The translations under genes were made by a program, and so were the position numbers. Below, in pieces: positions 8,460-18,613 of a stretch of DNA of 64,000 bases. Each line of letters starts with the position of its first letter. Position 1 is the stretch's first letter. The DNA is from Aureimonas sp. Leaf427 (GTDB taxonomy: Bacteria > Pseudomonadota > Alphaproteobacteria > Rhizobiales > Rhizobiaceae), in the NCBI RefSeq assembly GCF_001425485.1, contig NZ_LMQW01000001.1, forward strand, positions 99,016 to 163,015, given 5' to 3'. The notes under the pieces are model-generated. The model ran no database searches. It was not told the origin of the DNA and saw only the letters and a program-made list of their open reading frames with translations.

Positions 8460-8484
8460 CGTTAACCTTGTTTCTTGGTTAACG
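8460..8484. promoter_or_regulatory. Perfect inverted repeat upstream of the cell wall hydrolase
   Basis: CGTTAACC and GGTTAACG flank a 9-base T-rich spacer (8468-8476), about 45 bp before the start of the hydrolase gene. The dyad suggests a regulator-binding site. The half-site TTAACC resembles the CtrA half-site of alphaproteobacteria, but spacing and orientation differ from the TTAA-N7-TTAA consensus, so the regulator is unknown. Confidence 0.45.
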
Positions 8485-8632
8485 AGGCCTGAAAGAACAC
8501 GAGAATTCCGATCGGTGGGCCAAAACCGGCGCCGGGAGGCATCGAGGCGGCGCCGGGCCGGCGTCCTGCCAAGCCATTGTCAGGGAACGATATTGTGGTG
8601 AGGAAGACCGGCCGGACCGATCTCGTCTCGCC

Positions 8633-10066
8633 TCAGGTGTATTTCTTGGCCCGGCCGGCGAAGGGATTGTCCGGTTTGCGCAGGCCGAGGCGGATGGGAA
8701 CGCCGGCGAGGCCGAAGGTCTCGCGCAGGCCGTTGACCAGATAGCGCGTGTAGGACGTGCCCAGCGCTTCCGGTCGGGTCGTCGAGATCATGAAGGTCGG
8801 CGGGCGGCTCTTCACCTGCGTGATGTACTTGATGTTGACGCGACGTCCGGCGACGGCCGGCGGCGGATGGTGCGCGACGACGCGCTCCAGCCACTTGTTG
8901 AGCTTGGCGGTCGAGACGCGCTTGTTCCAGGTCTCGTGCGTCGCCATGATCGCCTGCATCAGGCGGTCGAGCCCCTCCCCGGTCTCGCCGGACACGGTGA
9001 CGGCCTGGATGCCGCGCGCCTGCGGCAGGAGCCGCTCGGTCTTCTCGCGCAGATCGGCGAGCACGGCCTGCCGGTCCTCCACCAGATCCCACTTGTTGAA
9101 GGCGATCACGGGCGCGCGGCCCTCGCGCATGATGAGATCGGCGATCGAGAGGTCCTGCCGCTCGAAGGGAATGGTCGCGTCGAAGACGACGACCACGACC
9201 TCGGCGAAGCGGATGGCGCGCAGCGCGTCGGCGACGGAGAGCTTCTCCAGCTTTTCCTGCACCTTGGCGCGGCGACGCATGCCGGCCGTGTCGAACATCT
9301 TCACCCGCCGGCCGCGCCACTCCCACTCGACCGAGATCGAATCGCGGGTGATACCGGCCTCCGGGCCGGTCAGAAGCCGGTCCTCGCCGAGAAAGCGGTT
9401 GATCATGGTGGACTTGCCGGCGTTCGGCCGGCCGACGATCGCGATGCGCATCGGCTTCGTCGCGTCATAGGCCTCGATCGGCTCGTCGTCGTCGAACTCG
9501 ATATCGGTCTCGGCGATCGAGACGAGCGCCGTGTCCGCCTCGTCCTCGGCCTCCGGCTCCTCCTCGAAGGCGGCCTCGCCGAGCGCGCCGACGATGGCGT
9601 CACGCAGGTCGCCCATGCCCTCGCCGTGCTCGGCCGAGATCGGCACGGGTTCGCCGAGGCCGAGCGAATAGGAATCGTAGAAGCCGGAGTCCGAGCCCTT
9701 GGCCTCCGACTTGTTGGCGACGAGGAGAACGGGGCGGCCGCGCTTTCGCAGGAGTTCGCCGAAGGCCTGATCCTGCGGGGTGATGCCGCTCTTGGCATCC
9801 ACCATGAAGAGCGAGAGGTCGGCCATGTCGATGGCGCGCTCGGTCTGGGCGCGCATGCGCCCTTCGAGCGTGTCGTCCACCGCCTCTTCGAGACCGGCCG
9901 TGTCGACGATCTCGAATTCCAGATCGAGCAGCGAGGCCTCGCCGACGCGGCGGTCGCGCGTCACGCCGGGCCGGTCGTCCACGAGGGCGAGCTTCTTGCC
10001 GACCAGCCGGTTGAAGAGCGTGGACTTGCCGACATTGGGTCGGCCGATGATGGCGATGGTGACCAT
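8633..10066 (-). CDS. der: Ribosome-associated GTPase Der (EngA)
   Basis: A 477-residue tandem GTPase needed for 50S subunit maturation. The first G domain starts at residue 2 with GRPNVGKST near residues 8-16. The second repeats the motif as GRPNAGKST, and a KH-like RNA-binding domain ends the protein. An acidic linker ([14 protein letters not shown]) joins the two G domains. ATG 10066 is preferred (GGAG nine bases upstream); the open frame runs farther upstream without family support. The YfgM-like gene lies just upstream on the same strand, a conserved neighbourhood, although the bamB gene found between them in many proteobacteria is missing here. Confidence 0.95.
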   Translation of the reverse strand: MVTIAIIGRPNVGKSTLFNRLVGKKLALVDDRPGVTRDRRVGEASLLDLEFEIVDTAGLEEAVDDTLEGRMRAQTERAIDMADLSLFMVDAKSGITPQDQAFGELLRKRGRPVLLVANKSEAKGSDSGFYDSYSLGLGEPVPISAEHGEGMGDLRDAIVGALGEAAFEEEPEAEDEADTALVSIAETDIEFDDDEPIEAYDATKPMRIAIVGRPNAGKSTMINRFLGEDRLLTGPEAGITRDSISVEWEWRGRRVKMFDTAGMRRRAKVQEKLEKLSVADALRAIRFAEVVVVVFDATIPFERQDLSIADLIMREGRAPVIAFNKWDLVEDRQAVLADLREKTERLLPQARGIQAVTVSGETGEGLDRLMQAIMATHETWNKRVSTAKLNKWLERVVAHHPPPAVAGRRVNIKYITQVKSRPPTFMISTTRPEALGTSYTRYLVNGLRETFGLAGVPIRLGLRKPDNPFAGRAKKYT

Positions 10067-10151
10067 GAGGTTCGGCTCCGGCGGATGAGGCATGATCGCA
10101 GGCCCTGGCGGAAAAGCCAGGACCCGGCCGATGCACGAAAGACGAAAACCG

Positions 10152-11174
10152 TCAGCTGGGCGGGACGGCCGGCGTGGCCGGCGCGACGGGAATGGTGGCC
10201 GGCGCGGGCGCAGGCGAAACGGGAGCATCGACCGGCGCGGCCGGCACCGGGGCCGGAGCCTGCGTCGCGGCGGGCGGCACGGCATCGGTCGCGGGAGCGG
10301 CGTCCGCCGGCGCGGCGGTCGGCGCCGGAGCGGGCGAGGTTTCGGCAGGCGCCTGCGTCACGGGTGCGGCGGCAGGGTTCTCGGCAGGCGCGGCATCGGC
10401 CGCCGGAGCCGAGGTCGCAGCCGGCGTCTCGGGCGCGGCGGCAGGTGCCGCCGGCTCGGGCGTGACGGAGGCCGGCGCCGGAGCGGTCTCGACCGCCGGA
10501 TCGGCGGCCGCGGGCGGTAGGCTGCCGGCCGCGATCATCTCCAGCATCAGGCCGGCCCGCAGCGCGATGCCCGAGGGGGCGCCGCCGCCGTCGCGAATTT
10601 CTTGGAAGAAGGTCTTGGCGCCGTCGAGGTCGCCGGTCTTCCAAGTGGAAAGACCGAGCGTCTCGCGGGCCGCGAAGCGAAGGGCGTTGTCGTCGCCTGT
10701 CAGCCGCTGGACGCGGGCGCGAACATCGTCCACCGAGCCGGTGTCGACGAGGATATAGGCGGCGCGGATGGCGGCCATGTCGCGCAGCGGCTGTGGCGTC
10801 TTGGAATCGTTGGCGATCCCGTCCAGAGCCTCGACCGCGGCGGCCGGGTTGCCCTCCGCGACGCGGACGGCCGCGATGCGCATGCGGGCGAGGTTCGGAT
10901 AGGCGCCGTAGCCGTCCGCGGCGAGCGCTTCCAGTTGCGTGACGGCCTCGGCGAAATTGCCGGCCGAAGCGAGGTCGAGCGCCGCCAGATAGCGGTCGCC
11001 GGAGGCGTTGGCCTGACGCTCGGCATAGGCCCGCCACGCGACGAAGCCGGCCGTCGCCAGGACCGCGATGACCGCGACGGCGATCAGCGCGCGCCCGAAG
11101 CGGGTCCAGAGCGCCCGCGTGCGGTCGTGGCGGATCTCTTCGTTGACCTCGCGAAAGAAGCTCTCGTCACTCAT
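10152..11174 (-). CDS. YfgM-like TPR membrane protein
   Basis: A 340-residue protein with a cytoplasmic N-terminus ([17 protein letters not shown]), one membrane helix ([19 protein letters not shown]) and a periplasmic TPR-type region to about residue 215. In other bacteria YfgM-like proteins associate with the SecYEG translocon and periplasmic chaperones. The last 125 residues are almost only Ala, Pro, Thr and Val, an extension not found in E. coli YfgM and probably disordered. It is probably cotranscribed with der, 85 bp downstream. Confidence 0.82.
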   Translation of the reverse strand: MSDESFFREVNEEIRHDRTRALWTRFGRALIAVAVIAVLATAGFVAWRAYAERQANASGDRYLAALDLASAGNFAEAVTQLEALAADGYGAYPNLARMRIAAVRVAEGNPAAAVEALDGIANDSKTPQPLRDMAAIRAAYILVDTGSVDDVRARVQRLTGDDNALRFAARETLGLSTWKTGDLDGAKTFFQEIRDGGGAPSGIALRAGLMLEMIAAGSLPPAAADPAVETAPAPASVTPEPAAPAAAPETPAATSAPAADAAPAENPAAAPVTQAPAETSPAPAPTAAPADAAPATDAVPPAATQAPAPVPAAPVDAPVSPAPAPATIPVAPATPAVPPS

Positions 11175-11465
11175 GCTGAACCGTTACCTCAGAACCCTGC
11201 GATGGCCGCCGGGGCGAAGGACGGCCGCTCGATCATCTCACCATCGAGCGCTTCAGCCGGGGCCCGTGCGAAGGCCCGCGTCGCATCCCGTGCCGTCCGG
11301 CACGGCGGCGGCCGATGCCGCCGAACCGCTCGCCCCGGCCCGCGACGATGCGCATGGCCGAGGACATAGAGAGGCGTTCTAACGATTTCTGCCGCAAACG
11401 AAAGGCCTCAAAGCCCGCCGGCATGGTGGGCCTCGCTCGGCAGGGAGGCCGGACCCGCCTTCCCC

Positions 11466-13715
11466 TCAGCTTCCCGAGGAGAGAGCGGGCAGGAAGGGCA
11501 GGCTGCGCAGCCGCTTGCCCGTCGCCGCGAAGATGGCGTTGCCGAGGGCCGGCGCGGCCGAGACCGTCGCCGTCTCGCCGATGCCGCCGGGCTCCTCGGT
11601 GCTCGCCACGATATGCACCTCGACCGGAATGCTGTCGCTCATCCGCAGCTGGCCGTAATCGTCGAAGCTCGTCTGCTGCACCTGGCCCCCATCGACGGTG
11701 ATGCCGTTGTGGAGCGCGGCGGAGAGGCCGAAGAGGAGACCGCCCTCGACCTGCGCCTCGACGATGTCGGGATTAACGACATGCCCGCAATCGACGGCCG
11801 CGACCGCGCGCTTCAGCGTGACCGCTCCGTCCCCGTCCATCGCGATGTCGAGGACGACGGCGATGTAGCTGCCGAAGGAGAGATGCAGCGCGACACCGCG
11901 CCCCTCGCCCTCGCCGGGCTGCGCGGCGCCCCAGCCCGCCTTCTCCGTGGCGAGCTTCAGAACGTTGGCCGCCCGCGGATTGTCGCCGAGCAGCGCCATG
12001 CGATAGGCGACGGGATCGGCGCCGACCGCATGGGCCAACTCGTCCATGAAGCTCTCGACGACGAAGATGTTGTGGGTCGGGCCGACGCCGCGCCACCAGC
12101 TGACCGGCACCGGCGGGTCCTTGCGCACCCAGTCGACGAGGAGGGCGGGAAAGCCGTAGGGCGGCTCCGCGGCGCCTTCGACCGCGTCCGAATCCAGCGT
12201 TCCGTCGGGCAGACCCGTCGGCAGGTAGCTGCCGAGCACCGAGCCGCCGGTGATGTGGTCGATCCAGGCGATGGGCTTGCCGTCCCCGTCCAATCCGGCC
12301 GAGATGCGGTCGTAATAGGCGGGCCGGTAGAGATCGTGCCGGAAATCCTCCTCACGCGACCAGACGACCTTGACCGGATAATCCACCTGCCGGGCGATCT
12401 CGACCGCCTGGCCCACATAGTCCGCCTCGAGCCGGCGGCCGAAGCCGCCGCCGATCAGCTGGTTGTGGAGGACGACCTTCTCGATCGGCACGTCGAGGAT
12501 CTTGGCGGCCAGCGCCTGCGCCGCGGTCGGCACCTGCGTGCCGCACCAGATCTCGCAGCCGCCGTCCCTGACATGGACGAGGCAGTTCACCGGCTCCATC
12601 GTCGCATGGGCGAGGAAGGGCAGCTGGTAGACCGCCTCCACCTTCCGCGCCGCGCCCGCGAAGGCGCCGACCGCATCGCCCTCCTGCTTGGCGAGAACCG
12701 GCGTGCCGGTCTCGGAGGCAGTCTTGAGGTCGGCGAAGATGAGCTCGGTCGTGAGACCGGCATTCTGCCCCGCTCCCCATTCGATCTTCAGGGCGTCCAC
12801 GCCCTGGCGCGCCGCCCAGTAGTGATCGCCGGTCACGGCGACGGCGTTCTTGATCTTCACGACGTCGCGCACGCCCTTCACGGCGCGCGTCTCGGTCTCG
12901 TCGACCGCGCCGAGCGTTCCGCCGAAGATCGGACAGGCGACGACGGTCGCGATCTTCATGCCCTCGACCTTGACGTCGATGCCGAAGACGGCGGTGCCGT
13001 CGGTCTTGGAGCGCCCCTCGACGCGGGGCGCGGGCGTGCCGATCAGCGTGAACTTGGCAGGGTCCTTCAGCGGCACGTCCGTCGGTAGCGGCAGCTTGGC
13101 CGCGTCCTCCACCAGTTCGCCGTAGGTCGCCGAACGGTTGCTCTGCGCATGCGAGACCGTGCCGCGAGAGACCGTGCAGCTGGCGGGATCGACGCCCCAG
13201 CGCTGCGCGGCGGCGCCGACGAGAAGCGTGCGCGCGACGGCGCCGGCCTCGCGGAGGGGTCCCCAAGTCGCGCGGATCGAGGTCGAGCCGCCCGTCGTCT
13301 GCGACTGGAGCAGCGGCTGCTTGTAGAGCTCCTCGTTCGGCGGGGCCGGGAGGACCGTCACCTGATCGAGCCCGACCTCCAGCTCCTCGGCGATCAGCAT
13401 GGCCTCGGCCGTGTGGATGCCCTGCCCCATCTCGATATTGGGAATCAGCAGCGAGATCTCGCCGGCGGGGTCGATGCGCACGAAGCCGCCGGGCGCGAAG
13501 CCCTGGAAGGCGGCGCCGGTCTCGCTGCCCTCGACCTGTTCCCCGATGGCGCGAAGGCTCGGCTGCTCGCCGCTCTCATGCGCCCAGACCTTGCGGCCGA
13601 GGGGCGACAGCGCGAACCCGATGAGAAGGCCGCCGCCGAGGATGGAGCGGCGCGTGACGATCGTCCGGTCGCGGGGCCGGGCCGCGTCGAACGCGGATGC
13701 AAGGGAATTGCCCAT
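11466..13715 (-). CDS. Molybdopterin-binding large subunit, isoquinoline 1-oxidoreductase (IorB) type
   Basis: A 749-residue xanthine-oxidase-family large subunit. A twin-arginine leader (VTRRSILGGGLLIGFALSP) predicts Tat export as a folded cofactor-loaded protein. Molybdenum-cofactor-binding stretches typical of the family are visible, such as IGGGFGRRLEADYVGQ, and the catalytic Glu region EPGGIGETATVSAAPALGNAI lies near the C-terminus. It pairs with the [2Fe-2S] subunit encoded 16 bp upstream. IorB-like enzymes hydroxylate N-heterocycles or oxidise aldehydes; the substrate here is unknown. No cytochrome c subunit lies beside them, so the electron acceptor is unclear. Confidence 0.88.
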   Translation of the reverse strand: MGNSLASAFDAARPRDRTIVTRRSILGGGLLIGFALSPLGRKVWAHESGEQPSLRAIGEQVEGSETGAAFQGFAPGGFVRIDPAGEISLLIPNIEMGQGIHTAEAMLIAEELEVGLDQVTVLPAPPNEELYKQPLLQSQTTGGSTSIRATWGPLREAGAVARTLLVGAAAQRWGVDPASCTVSRGTVSHAQSNRSATYGELVEDAAKLPLPTDVPLKDPAKFTLIGTPAPRVEGRSKTDGTAVFGIDVKVEGMKIATVVACPIFGGTLGAVDETETRAVKGVRDVVKIKNAVAVTGDHYWAARQGVDALKIEWGAGQNAGLTTELIFADLKTASETGTPVLAKQEGDAVGAFAGAARKVEAVYQLPFLAHATMEPVNCLVHVRDGGCEIWCGTQVPTAAQALAAKILDVPIEKVVLHNQLIGGGFGRRLEADYVGQAVEIARQVDYPVKVVWSREEDFRHDLYRPAYYDRISAGLDGDGKPIAWIDHITGGSVLGSYLPTGLPDGTLDSDAVEGAAEPPYGFPALLVDWVRKDPPVPVSWWRGVGPTHNIFVVESFMDELAHAVGADPVAYRMALLGDNPRAANVLKLATEKAGWGAAQPGEGEGRGVALHLSFGSYIAVVLDIAMDGDGAVTLKRAVAAVDCGHVVNPDIVEAQVEGGLLFGLSAALHNGITVDGGQVQQTSFDDYGQLRMSDSIPVEVHIVASTEEPGGIGETATVSAAPALGNAIFAATGKRLRSLPFLPALSSGS

Positions 13716-13731
13716 GGCGTCTTCCTTCCCG

Positions 13732-14184
13732 TCAGGCCTGAGCGGCCGTCTTGATGGCCTCGCGGATGCGCGGGTAGGTCCCGCAGCGGCAGATATTGCC
13801 CGACATCGCCTCGTCGATCGCGGCGTCGTCGGGCTTGGGGTTGGAGGCGAGCAGCGCGGTGGCGGACATGATCTGGCCGCTCTGGCAGTAGCCGCACTGG
13901 ACCACCTGATGCTCCAGCCAGGCCGCCTGGATCTTGGCGCCGGCTTCGGTGTCTCCCACCGCTTCGATCGTCGTCACCGCCGAGGTGCCGACGCTGGAGA
14001 CCGGTGTCACGCAGGAGCGCACCGCCTCGCCGTCGACATGCACGGTGCAGGCGCCGCACTGGGCGACGCCGCAGCCGAACTTGGTGCCGGTCATGCCAAC
14101 CACGTCTCGCAGGACCCAGAGGAGCGGCATGTCCTCCGGCACGTCGACGCTGTGACGTTCGCCATTGATGGAAAGCTCGAACAT
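13732..14184 (-). CDS. [2Fe-2S] small subunit of molybdenum hydroxylase (IorA type)
   Basis: A 150-residue electron-transfer subunit with two [2Fe-2S] clusters. The plant-type ferredoxin cluster is bound by C38, C43, C46 and C58 ([15 protein letters not shown]). The C-terminal four-helix cluster is bound by C97, C100, C132 and C134 (CGYCQSGQ and [11 protein letters not shown]). ATG 14184 has an ideal GGAGG three to seven bases upstream; the open frame extends beyond it without support. It is first in a two-gene operon with the molybdopterin subunit. The protein has no signal peptide and is presumably exported with its Tat-bearing partner. Confidence 0.92.
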   Translation of the reverse strand: MFELSINGERHSVDVPEDMPLLWVLRDVVGMTGTKFGCGVAQCGACTVHVDGEAVRSCVTPVSSVGTSAVTTIEAVGDTEAGAKIQAAWLEHQVVQCGYCQSGQIMSATALLASNPKPDDAAIDEAMSGNICRCGTYPRIREAIKTAAQA

Positions 14185-14478
14185 GGGACCTCCAGGCTGC
14201 GGCCACGGCCGCGCAAGAGAATGGAAACGCTCCAAGGTAGATGCCCTCTCCAGCGGGAAGACAACCTAAAAACCGTTCCAGCCGGCGGCAAAGACCGGAA
14301 CACCCGATCCCGTGCCGAGCGGATCGTCGGCCGCATCGGAGGGACTTCGAGTCTTCGTGTATCGGCGGCATGACGATCGGGCCGAAACGACCCGGAATGA
14401 AGAAAATTGCATAGTCGCTTCAACCGGACCGTCACACTTCGCAATTAAACGTCACTGCATGTCGATGGGACCTGCCTG

Positions 14479-16431
14479 ATGTTTCGCAATCTGGTTATTT
14501 GGCTGACCCTGCGTCATGCGTCGCAAGACATGTTGCTCGCACAGTTCAAGGAACTGCGACGGCAGATCCCGATGCTCTACGCCCTCCTCAGCGTCAACGC
14601 GCTGGCGGTCGCCTACACCCATGTCGGCTACGCGCCGAACTGGATGACGATCTACGTCCCGGGTGCGCTGATCTCGGTCAGCCTCTACCGAATGTTCGCC
14701 TGGTGGTTTTCGGCGGAGTATCGGAACGCGGACGCCGAGCGCGCGAAGATCCTCCTGCAGCGCACGATCCTCCTCGCCGACGCCCTCGCGGCCGCCTTCG
14801 TCAGCTGGGCGCTGATGCTCAACTCCTATGGCGACGCCTACGAGCACGCCCATGTCGCCATCTTCATCGCGATCACCGTCATCGGCTGCATCTTCTGCCT
14901 GATGAAGTTGCCGCAGGCCGCGCTCAGCGTCACCGTCATCGTGACGGTTCCCTATCTCCTCTATTACGGCGTCGGGCAGAACACGGTCTTCGTGGCCATC
15001 GCCCTCAACATCCTGCTCGTGACGCTGGTCATGGTCCGGATCCTGATGAACAGCTTTCGCAGCTTCACGCAGCTGATCCTGTCGCGCTCCGAGACCGAGC
15101 GGCTCGGCCGCGAGAACCTACGGCTGGCCCATACGGATGCCCTGACGGGCCTGCCGAACCGGCGCTACTTCTTCCTGGAACTGTCCGAGCGGCTCGAGGC
15201 GGCGCGGCTGAAGGGCAGCCCTCTCGCCATCGGCATTCTCGATCTCGACCGCTTCAAACCGGTCAACGACACGTTCGGCCATGTCGTCGGCGACCGGCTG
15301 CTGGAACAGGTCGGCCAGCGTCTCGGCGCGCTCTCGGGGGCCGATGTCGTCCTGTCGCGTCTCGGCGGCGACGAGTTCGGGTTCTTCGTGGAACTGTCCG
15401 AAAAGGACGCGCGGGCGCTCGGCCAAAGCTTCTGCGACAGCCTGTCGGAGCCCTTCCAGATCAACGGGCTCACCATCGCGATCGGCGGCTCCTGCGGCGT
15501 CGCCGTCTTCCCGGATGGCGGATCAACGCCGCACGAACTCTTCGACCATGCCGACTACGCGCTCTACGATTCCAAGAGCGCCGGCCGGGGCACGACAACG
15601 CTCTACAGCGCGGCTCACGAGACCAGGATTCAGTCGGACCGCGCCATCGAGGCCGCGCTGCGCACCGCCCATTTCGAAACCGAGATGGAGGTCCATCTCC
15701 AGCCGATCGTCCGGGGCCCGGATGCGCGGGTCATCGGCGTCGAGGCGCTCGCCCGCTGGACGCATCCGGTGCTCGGCAACGTGCGGCCCGATCTCTTCAT
15801 CGTCATCGCCGAGCGCGCCGGCCTCATCCACGACCTGACGCTCGTCCTTCTGCGCAAGGCGCTGAGCGCGCTGGAAAAGCTGCCGGCAACGCTCGATCTG
15901 TCCTTCAATCTCTCCGCGCACAACGTCACCAGCCCGCGAACGGCGCTGGCCATCGTCGCGCTCGTGCGCAACGCACCGATCGATCCGGCCAGACTGACGC
16001 TCGAGCTGACGGAGACGGCGGTCATGCGCGACTTCGAGGTCGCGCGGCGCTCGATCCAGATGTTCCGCGCCATGGGCGCGCGCGTCGCGCTCGACGATTT
16101 CGGCACGGGCTATTCCAGCCTTAGCCATCTCCACCGGCTGCCGATCGACCGCATCAAGATCGACCGCAGCTTCGTTCGCGACTGCGCGAATCCGACGGGC
16201 TTCAGCATCCTCGCCTCGATCCTGGCGCTCTGCGCCTCGATGAATCTCGAATGCGTCGTGGAGGGGGTCGAGGATGCCGAGCAGCTGGCGGTTCTCAACA
16301 CGCTCGGCTGCGACTGCTTCCAGGGCTATCTCTTCGCAAAGCCGATGCCGCCTCAGGCGCTGACGGCCTGGCTCGCCGAGCGCCCGGCGCTGGATGCCGT
16401 GGCGACGCCACCGGCCCGTCGTCTCGGCTGA
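14479..16431 (+). CDS. Membrane GGDEF-EAL cyclic di-GMP protein
   Basis: A 650-residue signalling protein. Five or six membrane helices (about residues 35-200) form an uncharacterised sensor. The GGDEF domain has an intact active site (LGGDEF, G296-F300). The EAL domain has GVEALARW (E422-L424), the DDFGTGYSSL loop, KIDRSFV and VEGVE, so both cyclase and phosphodiesterase activities look possible; which one dominates cannot be read from sequence. No I-site RxxD is obvious just before GGDEF. The gene stands alone, divergent from the molybdenum hydroxylase operon and convergent with the sugar-binding protein gene. Confidence 0.92.
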   Translation: MFRNLVIWLTLRHASQDMLLAQFKELRRQIPMLYALLSVNALAVAYTHVGYAPNWMTIYVPGALISVSLYRMFAWWFSAEYRNADAERAKILLQRTILLADALAAAFVSWALMLNSYGDAYEHAHVAIFIAITVIGCIFCLMKLPQAALSVTVIVTVPYLLYYGVGQNTVFVAIALNILLVTLVMVRILMNSFRSFTQLILSRSETERLGRENLRLAHTDALTGLPNRRYFFLELSERLEAARLKGSPLAIGILDLDRFKPVNDTFGHVVGDRLLEQVGQRLGALSGADVVLSRLGGDEFGFFVELSEKDARALGQSFCDSLSEPFQINGLTIAIGGSCGVAVFPDGGSTPHELFDHADYALYDSKSAGRGTTTLYSAAHETRIQSDRAIEAALRTAHFETEMEVHLQPIVRGPDARVIGVEALARWTHPVLGNVRPDLFIVIAERAGLIHDLTLVLLRKALSALEKLPATLDLSFNLSAHNVTSPRTALAIVALVRNAPIDPARLTLELTETAVMRDFEVARRSIQMFRAMGARVALDDFGTGYSSLSHLHRLPIDRIKIDRSFVRDCANPTGFSILASILALCASMNLECVVEGVEDAEQLAVLNTLGCDCFQGYLFAKPMPPQALTAWLAERPALDAVATPPARRLG

Positions 16432-16485
16432 ACGAGGAAGCGGGACGGGACCTTCGCCCCGCCCCGCCCGCTCTTCGTGCTTCGA

Positions 16486-17589
16486 TCAGAAGTCGAAGTC
16501 GTTGATGTCGGCCTTGGTGAAGACCTTCGGCGCGCCGAGCAGGATCTGGCTCTGGTTGACGATCTGCAGCTCGCCGAGGCGGCCGGCCTTGAAGCTGGTA
16601 TCGCCGGGCTTCAGCGTGCCGTCCGCGACCGCGCGAAGGGCAAGACCCGCCGCATAGCCGAGATCCACCGTCGACCAGAGGATGGTCGACTTGATGCAGT
16701 CGCCGTTGACATAAGGCTTCATGGCGTTCGGCAGCGCGAGGCCGACGACGGAGACCTTGCCGCAGAGCTGGCCCTGCTGCACGGCCTCGGCCGCCGCAGG
16801 CGTCGCGACGGAGGTCATGCCGAGAATGCCCTTCAGCTCGTCGCCATACTTGTTGATCAGCGTCTGAGCCTGATTGAAGGAGAGGATGTTGTCCTCCTGG
16901 GCCTCGACCGTCTCCAGGAACTTCAGCTTGGGATGGCACTTCTCGGCATAGCCGGCCATCTCGGAGATCCAGCGCGCCTGGTTCGGCGTGGTGAAGGTCG
17001 AGGTGACGATGGCGAAGGAGCCCTCCTCGCCGATCTCGGAGGCGAGCTGGTCGATCATCGCCTTGGCGACGCCGTTCGGCTGCGCCTGGTTCACGAACCA
17101 CTGGCGCGCGTCCGGCTCGGCCTCGGCGTCGTAGCCGACGACGTTGATGCCCGCTTCCAGCGCCCGCTTCAGCACCGGCGCGATGGCGACGGGATCGTTG
17201 GCGGCGAAGAGAATGCCGTCGACGCCCGACGTGATGTAATTGTCGATGAAGGTGATCTGTTCGTCGATGTTCGCCTTGGTCGGGCCGTCCGTGGTGACGG
17301 TCATCGAGCCCGTCTCCTTGGCGGCTTCCTGGATGCCCTGCGCCGTCGAGTTGAAATAGCCGACGCCGACGAGCTTCGGCACGTCCACCACCTTCAGCGG
17401 CTTGCCCTTGCGGTCGGGCGCGCCCGTCGGCACGCCGCCATTGTACTCGCCGGGGGGAACGGGCGTGACGCTCGCGTCGCAGGCGAGCGGGTTGGCCGGC
17501 TGGTCGTCGCCGCCGGTCCAGGCGCTCTGCGCCATGGCGGGGGCCGAAAGTAGGCTCGTCGAGACGAGCAGGGCGAAGAGCTTGCGCAT
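16486..17589 (-). CDS. Sugar/polyol ABC transporter substrate-binding protein
   Basis: A 367-residue periplasmic binding protein with a signal peptide (MRKLFALLVSTSLLSAPAMA) and a type 1 (ribose/LsrB-RhaS-like) fold: repeated PKLVGVGYFNSTAQGIQEAA and VDGILFAANDPVAIAPVLKRA segments. ATG 17589 follows GGAGGAAA. It is the last gene of a six-gene minus-strand locus with its permeases and ATPase. The neighbouring SDR and xylitol-dehydrogenase-like genes suggest a pentitol or pentose ligand, but this is inference; LsrB/RhaS-like proteins also bind rhamnose or autoinducer-2. A GC-rich imperfect hairpin at about 16434-16480 separates it from the convergent GGDEF-EAL gene. Confidence 0.88.
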   Translation of the reverse strand: MRKLFALLVSTSLLSAPAMAQSAWTGGDDQPANPLACDASVTPVPPGEYNGGVPTGAPDRKGKPLKVVDVPKLVGVGYFNSTAQGIQEAAKETGSMTVTTDGPTKANIDEQITFIDNYITSGVDGILFAANDPVAIAPVLKRALEAGINVVGYDAEAEPDARQWFVNQAQPNGVAKAMIDQLASEIGEEGSFAIVTSTFTTPNQARWISEMAGYAEKCHPKLKFLETVEAQEDNILSFNQAQTLINKYGDELKGILGMTSVATPAAAEAVQQGQLCGKVSVVGLALPNAMKPYVNGDCIKSTILWSTVDLGYAAGLALRAVADGTLKPGDTSFKAGRLGELQIVNQSQILLGAPKVFTKADINDFDF

Positions 17590-17654
17590 CGGGGTGTTTC
17601 CTCCAGAGGTCCGTGTTTTCGTCGGCCGGCCTCCCGCCGGGACGCTTGCATCCC

Positions 17655-18599
17655 TCAGTCGTCGGTGAATCGGCTGAGGAAGTTCGAGATGAGGACGGCC
17701 GCGATCAGCACGACCCCGATGATGACGATCGTGCCGTCGCCCTTGACGCCGGACAACGCGAGCCCGCTCTTCAGGACCTGGACGAGGCAGAGCCCGACCA
17801 GCGTGCCGACGACGAGCCCCCGTCCGCCGAAGATCGAGGTGCCCCCCAGCACCACGGCGGTGATCACGTCGAGCTCGATGCCCGAGCCCATGTCCGAGCG
17901 CGTGGTCGAGACGCGCGACACGAAGACGACGGCGGCAAGACCCGAGACGAGACCGGAGGCGGCGTAGATGAGAAGCTTCACGCGCGTCACGTCGATGCCG
18001 GAAAAGGCCGCGCCCGCCTCGTTGTTGCCGATGGCGTAGACCGCGCGGCCGAAGGGCGTGTAGCGCAGGACGAAGAAGCCGATGGCCGCGACGCCCGCCA
18101 GCAGCCAGAGCTGCGTCGGCAGGCCGAGAACATTGCCCTGGCCGAGCGTGAAGAACCATTTGGGATAGCCGCGGATCGACTGCGCCTGGCTGATCCCTTC
18201 GGCCAAGCCGCGATAGAGCGCCAGCGTCGCCAGCGTCGCGATCAGCGGCGGCACGCGAAAGCGCGTGACGATGATCCCGTTGACCACGCCGCAGATCGTG
18301 CCGACGACGACCGAGAGGCCCATGGCGACCGGCAGGGGCAGGCCGAGCGTCTTCCAGAAGACGCCGACGAGGATCGCGCAGAGGCCGAGGATCGAGCCGA
18401 CCGAGAGATCGATGCCGCCGGTGATGATGACGAAGGTCATCGGCACGGCGATCAGCCCGACCTCCGTCATCAGGCGGCCCTGGTTGAGAAGGTTCGCCGA
18501 GGTGAAGAAGCGCTCGTTGTTCATCGCCAGGATGGCGAGAGCGACGACGAGGATGAGGGTCAGGATCGCCTCGTGGCGAAGAAGGATGCGAAGGCTCAT
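17655..18599 (-). CDS. Sugar ABC transporter permease (second)
   Basis: A 314-residue inner-membrane protein of the RbsC/BPD_transp_2 family with about nine to ten hydrophobic segments. The family's conserved loop GGIDLSVGSILGL is near residue 60, and the second conserved region is VLGGTSIFGGRGLVVGTLVG. ATG 18599 lies 14 bp after the stop of the first permease. Two different permease genes point to a heterodimeric channel, as in rhamnose and LsrCD-type transporters. Confidence 0.9.
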   Translation of the reverse strand: MSLRILLRHEAILTLILVVALAILAMNNERFFTSANLLNQGRLMTEVGLIAVPMTFVIITGGIDLSVGSILGLCAILVGVFWKTLGLPLPVAMGLSVVVGTICGVVNGIIVTRFRVPPLIATLATLALYRGLAEGISQAQSIRGYPKWFFTLGQGNVLGLPTQLWLLAGVAAIGFFVLRYTPFGRAVYAIGNNEAGAAFSGIDVTRVKLLIYAASGLVSGLAAVVFVSRVSTTRSDMGSGIELDVITAVVLGGTSIFGGRGLVVGTLVGLCLVQVLKSGLALSGVKGDGTIVIIGVVLIAAVLISNFLSRFTDD

Positions 18600-18613
18600 G
18601 GGTTCGCGCTCCT

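Noticed and set aside
8461-8483. Canonical CtrA box in the hydrolase promoter
   Set aside because: TTAA half-sites are 13 bases apart and inverted, not the TTAA-N7-TTAA arrangement; kept only as a generic inverted repeat.
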